This document shows, piece after piece, positions 7,795 through 16,455 of a stretch of 39,625 bases of DNA (positions within the stretch are counted from its first letter, which is position 1; each line of letters begins with the position of its first letter). The notes below the pieces were generated by a model. The model had not been told where the DNA came from. It did no database searches and was given only the letters and a program-made list of their open reading frames with translations. The DNA comes from an uncultured Roseburia sp. (GTDB taxonomy: Bacteria; Bacillota; Clostridia; Lachnospirales; Lachnospiraceae): NCBI GenBank assembly GCA_900548205.1, contig URJS01000012.1, positions 1 to 39,625 on the forward strand, read 5' to 3'. A program made the position numbers and the translations under genes.

Positions 7795-9297
7795 ATGCTA
7801 TTTCATTCAATCGACTTTCTCGTGTTTTTTCCGGTTGTAGTTCTTATTTACTTTTTGATGCCAAAGCGTGTGCGTTATCTGTGGCTTTTGGCTGCAAGCT
7901 ATTATTTTTATATGGGCTGGAATGCCGGATATGCGGCCCTGATCGCCATTTCGACAATGATCACCTATGTGTGCGGCATTGCGCTCCATAAGGTGCAAAC
8001 AAGGGAGTGCGGGCACAGTCTGCTGTGGCGCAGATCGATCGTTGCGCTTGGGGTGGGCAGTAATCTTGGTATACTTATCTTTTATAAGTACTTTGATTTT
8101 TTGCTGGAAAATATCAATGGCGTCCGCGCTGCCCTTGGGCAGACGGCGCTTGAAAATCGGTTTGACGTTATTTTGCCGGTAGGCATCTCCTTTTATACGT
8201 TCCAGGCGCTCGGCTATATGATCGATGTCTATCGGGGAGAGGTGGAGGCAGAGAAAAATCCGTTCCGGTATGCGCTGTTTATTTCTTTTTTTCCGCAGCT
8301 TGTAGCAGGACCGATCGAGCGTTCCAAAAACCTGCTCCATCAGCTGCAGGAGGTTCCGCTCCAAAAGCTGCTTAATTACAGGCGGATCACAAGCGGACTG
8401 ATCGTCATGCTTTACGGATATTTTTTAAAGCTTGTGATCGCGGATCGTGCGGCGATCATTGCAGACGAGGGCTTTCAACACTATTGGATGTACGGCAGCT
8501 TTGAGCTCATTCTGGCGGCAGTCTGCTTCTCCATTCAGATTTACTGTGATTTTGCAAGCTATTCGCTGATCGCGATCGGCGCTGCACAGGTGCTTGGATT
8601 TACGCTGATGGAAAATTTCAACACGCCGTATTTTGCTGTCAGCATCCGTGACTTCTGGCGCAGATGGCATATTTCCCTAAGTACATGGTTTCGGGATTAC
8701 CTCTATATTCCACTTGGGGGCAGCCATAAGGGGAAGGCTCGTAAGTGGTGTAATCTGATGCTGACATTTTTATGCAGCGGTCTGTGGCATGGCGCTTCGT
8801 GGAGCTATGTCGTGTGGGGCGGTCTGCACGGCTTGTATCAGATCGTGGGCGAGCTGCTTTTGCCTGTCAAAAAAAAGCTGATTTCCCTGATGAGGATAAG
8901 AACAGATTGTGAGAGCTATCGACTGGGACAGATTGCCGTTACATTTGTGCTTACGACCTTTGCATGGATTTTCTTCCGTGCACCGACGCTTGAGGATGCA
9001 GTTTCCTATATTCAGAGGATGTGCAGCAGGTGGAATCCGTGGGTATTGTTTGACGGCAGTATGTATGAGCTTGGGGTCAATCGGTTTCAGGCAAATATTT
9101 TGTTTGCAGCGCTTATCATCCTACTGCTTGTGGATTTGATCCGCAGCAGAAAGGGACTGTGCATTGACGCTTTTTTGGAAAAGCAGAATCTGTGGTTTCG
9201 CTGGCTTGTTTTACTGGTGCTTCTCGTCATGATCGTGGTCTACGGCGCTTATGGCTATGCGTTTGATGCAAAAGAGTTTATTTACTTCCAGTTTTAG
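7795..9297 (+). CDS. MBOAT family O-acyltransferase (AlgI/PatA-like)
   Basis: A 500-residue multi-spanning MBOAT protein of the AlgI/DltB class, which moves acyl groups across the membrane for O-acetylation of surface glycans. Hallmarks are the N-terminal DFLVFFPVVVLIYF, PVGISFYTFQALGYMIDVY, FFPQLVAGPIER, FRRWHISLSTWFRDYLYIPLG-type residues around 290-310 and the catalytic SGLWHGASW block with H332. GGAGGGG precedes ATG 7795. The next gene, nine bases downstream, encodes an extracytoplasmic SGNH-like partner; such pairs act together in alginate, Dlt and peptidoglycan O-acetylation systems. The acceptor glycan is inferred to be the polysaccharide of this locus. Confidence 0.92.
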   Translation: MLFHSIDFLVFFPVVVLIYFLMPKRVRYLWLLAASYYFYMGWNAGYAALIAISTMITYVCGIALHKVQTRECGHSLLWRRSIVALGVGSNLGILIFYKYFDFLLENINGVRAALGQTALENRFDVILPVGISFYTFQALGYMIDVYRGEVEAEKNPFRYALFISFFPQLVAGPIERSKNLLHQLQEVPLQKLLNYRRITSGLIVMLYGYFLKLVIADRAAIIADEGFQHYWMYGSFELILAAVCFSIQIYCDFASYSLIAIGAAQVLGFTLMENFNTPYFAVSIRDFWRRWHISLSTWFRDYLYIPLGGSHKGKARKWCNLMLTFLCSGLWHGASWSYVVWGGLHGLYQIVGELLLPVKKKLISLMRIRTDCESYRLGQIAVTFVLTTFAWIFFRAPTLEDAVSYIQRMCSRWNPWVLFDGSMYELGVNRFQANILFAALIILLLVDLIRSRKGLCIDAFLEKQNLWFRWLVLLVLLVMIVVYGAYGYAFDAKEFIYFQF

Positions 9298-9306
9298 GAG
9301 ATACGA

Positions 9307-10797
9307 ATGAAAAAAGTACTTTCTGTGATGGGAAATACCATAAAAGTACTGGTATTTCTCGGTCTTGCGGCGGCAATTCTCTTGTGGGCGAATTTTGTAT
9401 TGAAGCTCAAATCGCCCGATGGCAATTATGTGGCGCAGATGTTTGCAAAACAGGCTCCGCATACCGTAGATGTTGTGTTTGTGGGCAGCAGTCATATTTA
9501 TACGGACGTGAATCCTGCGGTGCTCTGGGAGGAGTACGGGATTGCATCCTATGCGCTCGCGGGTTCAAACCAGCCGCTTTGGAATACCTATTATTATATG
9601 AAAGAAGCGATTGAGAAGCAGTCGCCTGAGCTTGTGGTAGTCGATTTATACCGGGCGATGGAGACAAGAGATGTGATCGATGACGCGCGTATCGCAATGA
9701 ATACGCTTGGACTTGCCTATGGGGAGAACCGAACGGAGAATATTCGGGCGAGTATCCCGGAGGGAGCGTCTCTGCTTGATTATGTGCTTGGCTACCCTAT
9801 TTACCACACACGCTATGAAGCTTTGCAGGAGAGTGATTTTAAACGGTATAACGGCGACCCAAATGGAGAGAATTATAAAGGTTTTAATGAGAATTGCATC
9901 AGTGTCACGCCGTTTGAGAGCTTTTCTGATGTGACGGGGATTGAAGACAGGCTTGCGCTGACAAAAAAGAGCGAGGAGTATCTGAGGAAGATCATGGATC
10001 TGGCGAAGGCAACTGAGACAGAATTACTTCTTATCGTTGCCCCGTATCAGGGAATCATGCCTTCCGATAAGATGATTTTTAATGAGGTGGAGGCGCTTGC
10101 AAAGGAGTATGATGTTCCCTATATAGATTTTAATGAGTATTATGCAGAAATCGGCTTAGACCCGATGCGTGACTGTGCAGAGTCGTCCCATTTGAATTAC
10201 GACGGGAGTGAAAAATTTTCGGAGTATCTCGGCTCTTATTTAAAAACACGCTATGAGCTGCCGGACCGCAGGGGTGAGGACGGATATGAGTCATGGGAGA
10301 AAAACGCCGAACATTATGAGCGGATTGCCTATTACTTTAAGCTGCGCAATACGGAGGACATGGAGGAGTATTTGAACCTGTTATTTGAGGCAAAGGGGTA
10401 TACGGCGCTGATCTCGCTTGACGGTCAGTATGATTACGGAAAGCTTGGCGTTTTGGATATGCTAGAGGACTATGGCGTCAAGATGAATGACGGCGGCGTT
10501 GCCGTGGTGCATGACGGTGAGGTGCTTTTCTGCGGGGATGATACCGCAGCAGAGGATTACCATTACCACATGGACTGGGGAAGTAAGACGATAGTGATAG
10601 ATGGAACGATCATGCAACAGAGCGATGTTTACACGGGAGAGCGTGTGAGGGCAGTAGAAAAAAGCATGTCAGTGGACGGCATAAACGCAGTGGTTGCTCC
10701 GCATGGCGTAAATGTGATGATTTATGATGAATATACAAACCGCTATGATTCGGTGGGCTTTGACGCGACGCGGGAATATCAGAGAGCACGCTATTAA
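9307..10797 (+). CDS. AlgJ/DltD-like SGNH-fold protein with an extra C-terminal domain
   Basis: The product is 496 residues. One N-terminal membrane anchor (about 11-32) is followed by an extracytoplasmic SGNH-like domain. The nucleophile block is FVGSSHIYTD (S61/S62, H63), the middle strand is PELVVVDLYRA, and the catalytic His block is AESSHLNYDG (H295). Paired with the preceding MBOAT gene, it probably completes acyl transfer to the glycan. Residues about 330-496 form a separate domain that typical AlgJ/DltD proteins lack. Its GINAVV, GVNVMIYDEYTN and SVGFDAT pattern recalls interleukin-like EMT inducer (FAM3/POMGNT1-stem) domains, as an impression only. AGGAGATACGA precedes ATG 9307. Confidence 0.8.
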   Translation: MKKVLSVMGNTIKVLVFLGLAAAILLWANFVLKLKSPDGNYVAQMFAKQAPHTVDVVFVGSSHIYTDVNPAVLWEEYGIASYALAGSNQPLWNTYYYMKEAIEKQSPELVVVDLYRAMETRDVIDDARIAMNTLGLAYGENRTENIRASIPEGASLLDYVLGYPIYHTRYEALQESDFKRYNGDPNGENYKGFNENCISVTPFESFSDVTGIEDRLALTKKSEEYLRKIMDLAKATETELLLIVAPYQGIMPSDKMIFNEVEALAKEYDVPYIDFNEYYAEIGLDPMRDCAESSHLNYDGSEKFSEYLGSYLKTRYELPDRRGEDGYESWEKNAEHYERIAYYFKLRNTEDMEEYLNLLFEAKGYTALISLDGQYDYGKLGVLDMLEDYGVKMNDGGVAVVHDGEVLFCGDDTAAEDYHYHMDWGSKTIVIDGTIMQQSDVYTGERVRAVEKSMSVDGINAVVAPHGVNVMIYDEYTNRYDSVGFDATREYQRARY

Positions 10798-10829
10798 AAG
10801 CGGGAAGCGGGGAGTGAATGGAGGATGCT

Positions 10830-11981
10830 ATGAAAGAGAAGCTGATAAAAATTCAAAACTTTTTTCTGACCTTAGGCAGTCTGCTGCGCCATCCGGTAAA
10901 AGTGCCGGAAATGGTGATCTGTTACCGCAACAGTGAGGATTTAAAAAGGGATATTGAGGAGATCAACCGCGAGCGGATCGCGTCTCTTTACGAGCCGACA
11001 GATTGCGTGCAGGAGCCGGGGATGAGTCTTGCGGAGGAATTAGAGGCAAAAAAAAAAGAATATCGCAGGATCAATGAGTCCTTCAAAAAACGCATGATTT
11101 TTCATGTGGGCTTTGGCGGCGGGCTGTATTCCGAGCTAAACAGCATGATGGAGTTTATGCTGTTTTGTTATCAGCATCATATCCGCTTTGAGCTGTATGC
11201 AGACGACGCGAATTTTTCCAAGCCCGGTGGAAAGGGCTGGGAGGAGTTGTTTGAGCCGTTTTGTCCGATCAGCCATGATCCGTTAAATCAAAAGGCAAAT
11301 TACCGCCCGACCGATTATCTGAGCCAGATCCGTCCGCATCGCCTGTGGATGAAGGGGCATTATTACCCGCGGAAGCTAAAAAAGAATACGGGAGCGGATT
11401 ATCTGACGCAGGACATCTGGTGCATGTGCATCAGTGATGCATTCAAAAAGAGCAGGGTCAAATGGGAGCTGTTTGGAATGGACGGCGCCTGTGAGACGGA
11501 GTTTGCGAAGCTTTCTTCCGTGGCAATCTGTCCGAAGCCGGAAATCCGGCAGAAAATGGATGCGCTGATTGCGGAATTGCATTTGCCGGAGCACTATATT
11601 TCCATGCAGGTACGCGGAGGCGATAAGTATCTGGAATATGATAAGCTGGTTGAGGCGGACGCCTTTATCGAAAAGGTGGAGACGCTGGGATTGTCGCATT
11701 TGCCGTTATTTATCTTTACCGATGATTACCGCAATGTGACATATTTTAGGGAAAAAAGACCGGAATGGAAGCTTATGACGCTGACAGGACAGGATGAAAG
11801 AGGTTATTATAACAATGAATTTAACAAGCAGGACTGGGAGTTTCGGAAGGCAAATCTGATCAAGCTTCTGGCGATCATAGAGGTCTGCGTCAAGGCAGAC
11901 CTCCATATCGGCTCGAACCAATCCTGTGTGGATATGTATCTTCGCTCCATGAAGGGGGAACAGAATTATGTTGTGCTGTAG
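10830..11981 (+). CDS. fucosyltransferase-fold glycosyltransferase (GT23/O-FucT-like)
   Basis: A 383-residue protein with no signal peptide. Segment FHVGFGGGLYSELNSMM (about 91-107) resembles the N-terminal GDP-sugar-site loop. ISMQVRGGDK (about 257-266) and FIFTDDYRNV (about 294-303) correspond to the R-x-x-D and T-D-D motifs of alpha-1,6/O-fucosyltransferases. HIGSNQSCVDMYLRSM near the C-terminus resembles the closing acceptor/donor block. The His normally before the Arg is Gln here, and the second Arg is Gly. I start at ATG 10830 because GGAGG lies five bases upstream; ATG 10818 is an in-frame alternative. Its 3' end overlaps the minus-strand acetyltransferase by 16 bases. Family assignment rests on motif reading; a fucose donor is inferred from context. 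Confidence 0.6.
   Translation: MKEKLIKIQNFFLTLGSLLRHPVKVPEMVICYRNSEDLKRDIEEINRERIASLYEPTDCVQEPGMSLAEELEAKKKEYRRINESFKKRMIFHVGFGGGLYSELNSMMEFMLFCYQHHIRFELYADDANFSKPGGKGWEELFEPFCPISHDPLNQKANYRPTDYLSQIRPHRLWMKGHYYPRKLKKNTGADYLTQDIWCMCISDAFKKSRVKWELFGMDGACETEFAKLSSVAICPKPEIRQKMDALIAELHLPEHYISMQVRGGDKYLEYDKLVEADAFIEKVETLGLSHLPLFIFTDDYRNVTYFREKRPEWKLMTLTGQDERGYYNNEFNKQDWEFRKANLIKLLAIIEVCVKADLHIGSNQSCVDMYLRSMKGEQNYVVL
11880..11903. repeat. perfect inverted repeat near the convergent junction
   Basis: GAGGTCTGC (11880-11888) and GCAGACCTC (11895-11903) form a perfect 9-bp stem with a 6-base loop inside the coding sequence. It lies about 60 bases beyond the stop of the minus-strand acetyltransferase, so it could fold at the 3' end of that transcript. 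There is no T run on either side, so it is not called a terminator. Confidence 0.5.
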
Positions 11982-12586
11982 CCTAGTGTGCGGATAACGG
12001 CGGCGGGATTGCCACCGACTACCGTGTAAGGGGGGACGTCCTTTGTGACGACGCTCCCGGCTGCGACAACGGCGCCCTCGCCGATGGTAACGCCCTTTAG
12101 AACGGTGACGCCGAAGCCGAGCCACGCCTTATCGCAGATATGAATTGGAGCGCTCTTTACGACGCTCCAATTTTTATTGCAGAGCGGAGAATTTCCGCTT
12201 CTTGCGCTCTCCCATTCCAAGGTAACGTCGTCCTTTCGTTCTTCCCAGAGAACCGAGTGGGAATTATGGTCATAGATCGTGCAGCTCCATGCAATGATCA
12301 CATCGTTGCCGATCGTGATGCCGTCACGGGAAATGAGCTGTGTGCCGCCGCCGATATGGACGCGGTTTCCGACGGAAATATGACCGCTCTCTGTCTCAAA
12401 GACAAAGGAGCCGTCGATCATACTTTTTTCACCAATGGAAAGATAGGAATGACCGTTCTGCGGCGCGTGAAGCTCCAGATTAAAATTCTCGCCGAGCACA
12501 GCGTCCGGGTGAAGGCTGATATAAGGGGCGGCAGCCTTAAGCTGTTTTGCTTTTCGATACTTTTTATAAATGCTTTTTAAGTTCAT
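11966..12586 (-). CDS. hexapeptide-repeat (left-handed beta-helix) O-acetyltransferase
   Basis: A 206-residue cytoplasmic acyltransferase of the WcaF/CatB-like hexapeptide group, which uses acetyl-CoA to acetylate sugars. Repeats of the [LIV]-G-x-x type cover about residues 48-195 (for example LSIGEKSMIDG, ISVGNRVHIGGG, ITIGNDVII, GVTIGEGAVVAAGSVV), ending in PPYTVVGGNPA. The likely catalytic histidines are H107/H110 in YDHNSH. An insertion between coils (about 111-140) probably shapes the substrate site. It starts 12 bases after the acyltransferase 3 stop at 12599 and is co-transcribed with it. Its last 16 bases overlap the convergent glycosyltransferase. It could act on a sugar or on an amino sugar made by the DegT enzyme. 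Confidence 0.85.
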   Translation of the reverse strand: MNLKSIYKKYRKAKQLKAAAPYISLHPDAVLGENFNLELHAPQNGHSYLSIGEKSMIDGSFVFETESGHISVGNRVHIGGGTQLISRDGITIGNDVIIAWSCTIYDHNSHSVLWEERKDDVTLEWESARSGNSPLCNKNWSVVKSAPIHICDKAWLGFGVTVLKGVTIGEGAVVAAGSVVTKDVPPYTVVGGNPAAVIRTLGYSTT

Positions 12587-12598
12587 AGATTCCTCCGA

Positions 12599-13684
12599 TT
12601 ATTTTGTTGCTGCGTCTGTTTCTGCGGCAGTCAGAAAACGTAACATGCCGCTGCAGAGACGTTTCCAAAAGCTTTGCGCCACAGGGGCAAGCGCGTGATA
12701 CAGCTTCATGCAAAGCCTTGCAATGAGATCGTCAAGGTGGGCGAAGGTAAGTCTGCGCAGCTCGTTGCACGCCATGCAGACAATGACGGTGAGCAGCACA
12801 TAGCCTGTCACATACAGGATGAGCAGCGGACTGTCGGTATAGCCGCCGAGCGGAAAGAAACGGTCGATGACAAACAGGCGCACAAAGGATTCAAACACAT
12901 ACAGCGGCATGACGTTTCCGGCAAGGTGATTGACAAGGCGGCTCTGAAAATGAAATTCGCGAAAGAATAAGAGCAGCATCACTGCCGAAAATAAGATAAA
13001 CAGTGAATTATCGCGGGCAAACATACCCATCTGTACGCCCTTTATCACCGTGAGCGCTGTGTTCAAGCCAAAGATCAGGAATGTCGAGCCGCAGAGCAAA
13101 AGCAGCAGACGGCTCTTGGAAAAATGCCCGGTATGATATTTTTTCAGATAGGCGCCCAAAAGATAGGCGATCACCATCTGTACGATGCCCTTGCCGGAAT
13201 CGGCGATCAGTTCGTAGAAAAAGAAGGTCGGAATGAACGAAAAGAGGAAAATGAAAACGAGCAGTATTCCTGCTAAGGTTTCCTTTTTTGTTTTTTCCAC
13301 CAGTTTATTTAAGAAAACAGACAGAAAGCAGAGCGCAAAATAGCAGGTCAAAAACCAGTAGCGTCCCGATAGGACCGGGATAAAGGACAAAATCAGTGCT
13401 TTTGCCGTGACCGCACCGGAGAGCAGCGTGCCAAGCACCGTATAGAAAATGATCACAAGGTCCAAACGGATCAGCTTGGTGAGGTCAAAGCGGATGCCAA
13501 AATAGCCGGACAGCAGGATAAAACAGGTCACGCCCGTATTAAACAGTGCGTTGATGAACAGACTGACGCCCCGGTTAAATCCCGTGAGGCTGTCGTTTAG
13601 CGGTCCGAAGGTATGCATAAAAATAATTCCCGTGATACACAGGATGCGTAAGAGTTCAAAGCTGGATTCCCGTTCTTTTTGCAT
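12599..13684 (-). CDS. acyltransferase 3 family membrane protein
   Basis: A 361-residue multi-spanning acyltransferase 3 (PF01757-type) protein, a family that O-acylates surface polysaccharides. The R-x10-H motif is present as R13 to H24 in the first membrane segment. About ten hydrophobic segments follow, with ILLSGYFGIRF near residue 60 and a FARDNSLFILFSA / FREFHFQSRLVNHLAGNV region. The same landmarks occur in the plus-strand protein at 23053-24093, so the two are close paralogues. It is the first gene of a two-gene minus unit with the hexapeptide acetyltransferase. Its promoter (13727-13755) shares bases with the divergent promoter of the ABC transporter operon. Confidence 0.9.
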   Translation of the reverse strand: MQKERESSFELLRILCITGIIFMHTFGPLNDSLTGFNRGVSLFINALFNTGVTCFILLSGYFGIRFDLTKLIRLDLVIIFYTVLGTLLSGAVTAKALILSFIPVLSGRYWFLTCYFALCFLSVFLNKLVEKTKKETLAGILLVFIFLFSFIPTFFFYELIADSGKGIVQMVIAYLLGAYLKKYHTGHFSKSRLLLLLCGSTFLIFGLNTALTVIKGVQMGMFARDNSLFILFSAVMLLLFFREFHFQSRLVNHLAGNVMPLYVFESFVRLFVIDRFFPLGGYTDSPLLILYVTGYVLLTVIVCMACNELRRLTFAHLDDLIARLCMKLYHALAPVAQSFWKRLCSGMLRFLTAAETDAATK

Positions 13685-13726
13685 GAGTTTTCTATCCTTT
13701 TCTGTACAATTATAGATTCTTAGGTT

Positions 13727-13755
13727 ATTATATCAATACAGAAATCATTTGACAA
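13727..13755 (-). promoter_or_regulatory. sigma-A promoter for the minus acyltransferase unit
   Basis: On the minus strand TTGTCA (13755-13750) and TATAAT (13732-13727) are 17 bases apart. The -35 box shares five bases with the -35 box of the divergent plus promoter at 13749-13777. Confidence 0.8.
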
Positions 13756-13777
13756 GCAAAGGCTTTGTTACTATGAT
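13749..13777 (+). promoter_or_regulatory. sigma-A promoter for the 13846-21782 operon
   Basis: TTGACA at 13749-13754 and TATGAT at 13772-13777 are 17 bases apart. The predicted start near 13784 gives a leader of about 60 bases. Because the -35 box overlaps that of the opposite promoter, two RNA polymerases could not easily bind at once. Confidence 0.8.
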
Positions 13778-13845
13778 AACGAATAAGCGATGTTTGGGCA
13801 GTGTATGTGCCGGCGGCGTAAAGTGAGGAAGGGTTAGGTTATAGG

Positions 13846-15603
13846 ATGAATAAGATAAAATGTGCATTAGAGGTATTTGACCGGAAACAGAAGCTGAATC
13901 TGGTCTATGTGACGATCATCATTTTTTTACAGTCGTTCGCGGAGCTGCTGGGCGTCTCGGTCATTCTGCCGTTTATCAATGCGGTGGTCGCGCCGGAGAC
14001 GCTGCTTGAGGAGAAACCAATTCGCTGGGCGTACGATTTTTTCGGGATGGAGTCCACCGGTGAGCTGATCATCTATCTGGCGGTTTTGATCATTATTGTG
14101 TATATCCTAAAGAATCTGTTTTTAATCTACGTCTATGAATTGCAGTATAAATTTGCCTACTACGGAAAGAAGCAGATGCAGAATGAATTGATGCGCTATT
14201 ATATCGGGAAGGACTATACCTTCTTTTTAAATGTGAACAGCTCTGAACTGATCCGCAATATCAACACCGACCCGGAAATGTTTTACACGGCAGTGCAGAA
14301 CGCGCTTCAGCTGTTGTCTGAGCTTTGCGTCAGTGTGATCATTGTGATTTTCCTGCTGTTTACGGATGTGACGATCACACTTGGCGTTGCGCTCAGCGTC
14401 GGGATCATGTTTCTTTTGATGATCAAGGGACTGCGCCGGGTTCTGGCGCGCTACGGCGATGAGCGACGGGTCTATTCCGCCAATATGTTCAAATGTATGC
14501 AGCAGGCATTCGGCGGCATCAAGGAGATTAAGATCGCGAACCGTGAGAGCTATTTCCAGAATGATTTTGAGAAGCAGAATGAGGTTTATACCCATGTCAT
14601 CAAGCAGAATGCATTTTTAAGCGCGATCCCAAAGCCTGTCATGGAGGCGTTATGCATTGCAGGTCTGATGGCGGTGATCGCCATTCAGGTTGCAAACGGA
14701 ACAACAGACACGACACAGTTTATCGGCGTGCTCGGTGTGTTTGCCGCGGCGGCGTTTAAGCTGCTGCCGTCCGTCAATAAGATTTCCTCGTATTTTGCTG
14801 CGATCGTGCACAATGCAGTCGTGATCGAAAAGGTGAGGGACGAGTACCGCGAGATGCAGGAGACAAAGCTGTCCGGCGGTCAGAGCAAAGAAAGTGCGGC
14901 GAAGAACCGTGAAAAGACGATTTCTCTGGAGAAGGAGATCTCAGTAGAGCATCTGGAGTTTTCTTATCCGAATACGGAGGAAGCAGTCATTCGGGACGCC
15001 AATGTGGTGATCCCAAAGAACTGCTCGGCGGCGTTTATCGGTCCGTCGGGTGCGGGAAAGACGACGTTCGTGGATTTGATCCTCGGCATCTTAACGCCGC
15101 AGAAGGGAAGCATCTGTGTGGACGGCACGGACATTCACGAGGCGCTAAGAAGCTGGCATGAAAAGATCGGTTACATCCCGCAGACGATTTATATGCTGGA
15201 CGATACCATCCGCAATAATATTGCCTTTGGTGATGCGGGAGAGATTGATGATGCGAGAGTGTGGGAGGCGCTGCGCCAGGCACAGCTTGAGGATTTTATC
15301 AAGGGACTTGAGGACGGACTTGATACGGTCATCGGCGAGGCGGGTGTGCGTCTCTCCGGCGGACAGCGTCAGCGCATCGGTATTGCGCGTGCGCTCTACC
15401 GCAGACCGGAGGTATTAGTGTTGGACGAGGCGACCTCGGCGCTTGACAATGAGACGGAGGCGGCAGTTATGGAGGCGATTGACCGGCTGCAGGGTAAAAT
15501 GACGATGTTTATCATTGCGCATCGATTGTCGACGATCCAGAATTGTGATATTGTATATAAGGTTGAAAACGGTCAGGTGACTGTGGACAGAAGAAAGGGA
15601 TAG
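13846..15603 (+). CDS. ABC exporter, fused permease and ATPase (PglK/MsbA-like)
   Basis: A 585-residue half-transporter with a six-segment membrane domain (about 15-320) and an ATPase domain (about 350-585). Walker A is GPSGAGKTT at 399-407, the signature LSGGQRQR starts at 503, and Walker B VLVLDEATSALD ends just after residue 528; the switch His is in IIAHRLST. Exporters of this type include PglK, which flips lipid-linked oligosaccharides, and MsbA-like lipid exporters. First place in an operon with WecG/TagA and fucosyltransferase-like genes suggests it flips the lipid-linked glycan, since no Wzx protein was recognised. The ribosome binding site before ATG 13846 is weak. Substrate is inferred from context only. 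Confidence 0.9.
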   Translation: MNKIKCALEVFDRKQKLNLVYVTIIIFLQSFAELLGVSVILPFINAVVAPETLLEEKPIRWAYDFFGMESTGELIIYLAVLIIIVYILKNLFLIYVYELQYKFAYYGKKQMQNELMRYYIGKDYTFFLNVNSSELIRNINTDPEMFYTAVQNALQLLSELCVSVIIVIFLLFTDVTITLGVALSVGIMFLLMIKGLRRVLARYGDERRVYSANMFKCMQQAFGGIKEIKIANRESYFQNDFEKQNEVYTHVIKQNAFLSAIPKPVMEALCIAGLMAVIAIQVANGTTDTTQFIGVLGVFAAAAFKLLPSVNKISSYFAAIVHNAVVIEKVRDEYREMQETKLSGGQSKESAAKNREKTISLEKEISVEHLEFSYPNTEEAVIRDANVVIPKNCSAAFIGPSGAGKTTFVDLILGILTPQKGSICVDGTDIHEALRSWHEKIGYIPQTIYMLDDTIRNNIAFGDAGEIDDARVWEALRQAQLEDFIKGLEDGLDTVIGEAGVRLSGGQRQRIGIARALYRRPEVLVLDEATSALDNETEAAVMEAIDRLQGKMTMFIIAHRLSTIQNCDIVYKVENGQVTVDRRKG

Positions 15604-15609
15604 AGTTTT

Positions 15610-16434
15610 ATGGTGATATTAGAACCGTGCGCGGGGCTTGGAAACCGGCTTCTTGCGATGGCTTCGGCGCACGAGGTGTGCCGGGCGTTAAACCGCGAGC
15701 TTGTGATCGTCTGGAAGCGGGAGGCGGGGTGCAATGCGAAGGCATCGGATCTGTTTACGTTTGACGGCGTCCGCGTGATCGAGATCAGCGAGAACGGCTA
15801 CCGCAAGGATTTTTTTGGAACAATTAAGGGAAATATGATCAAGAAAAAATACCGTAACAAGGGGACGGTATTTTTTCCATGTGAAAAGATAGATGCGTAC
15901 AAGCAGAAAGGGCAGTTTGAGGAATTAAGGGAGCTGATTGCCAGGGAACCGGTGTGCTACATCAAGTCGTACACGAATCTGTGTGCGTTGTCAAAGGAGA
16001 GCTTTGCGTTTTTGAAGCCTTCCGTGGCGATCGAGCGGAAGGGAAGGGCGGTTTTTGACGCGTTAAATGAAAACACGATCGGCGTTCATATCCGCCGGAC
16101 AGACCATGCGGACGCCATCAAGCACAGCCCTCTGGCATTATTCTATGAGCGGATGGAGCAGGAGATTGCGGCGCATGACGCGAATTTTTATGTGACGACG
16201 GATGACGCAAAGGTGGAGGATGCGCTGCGCGCGAGGTTCGCGCCACAGCGGCTGGTTTTTTATGAGGGGAAGTTGCTGGACCGCGATTCAAGGGCGGGGA
16301 TCGAGGATGCGCTCATTGATATGCTGGCGCTCTCACGCTGCAGTAAAATTCTCGGAAGCTATCAGAGTACCTTTAGCCTGATTCCATCGATCATGGGCGG
16401 GATCCCGCTTGAGACGATGACGCTTGCCGAATAG
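15610..16434 (+). CDS. fucosyltransferase-fold glycosyltransferase with HxRRxD motif
   Basis: A 274-residue cytoplasmic protein starting MVILEPCAGLGNRLLAMASA, which resembles the GxGN start of GDP-fucose-dependent enzymes. GVHIRRTDH (H160, R162, R163, D165) is the classic donor-site motif of the alpha-1,2/alpha-1,6/O-fucosyltransferase superfamily. FYVTTDDAKVEDAL and GSYQSTFSLIPSIMGG supply the later motifs. It is distinct from the GT11 protein at 6934 and the protein at 10830, and is the only one of the three with both arginines. It lies six bases after the ABC transporter. The donor is inferred to be GDP-fucose from motifs and the gmd-fcl-manC operon; another GDP-sugar is possible. Confidence 0.65.
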   Translation: MVILEPCAGLGNRLLAMASAHEVCRALNRELVIVWKREAGCNAKASDLFTFDGVRVIEISENGYRKDFFGTIKGNMIKKKYRNKGTVFFPCEKIDAYKQKGQFEELRELIAREPVCYIKSYTNLCALSKESFAFLKPSVAIERKGRAVFDALNENTIGVHIRRTDHADAIKHSPLALFYERMEQEIAAHDANFYVTTDDAKVEDALRARFAPQRLVFYEGKLLDRDSRAGIEDALIDMLALSRCSKILGSYQSTFSLIPSIMGGIPLETMTLAE

Positions 16435-16455
16435 GAAGGGCAGAGGAAGCAGAGG

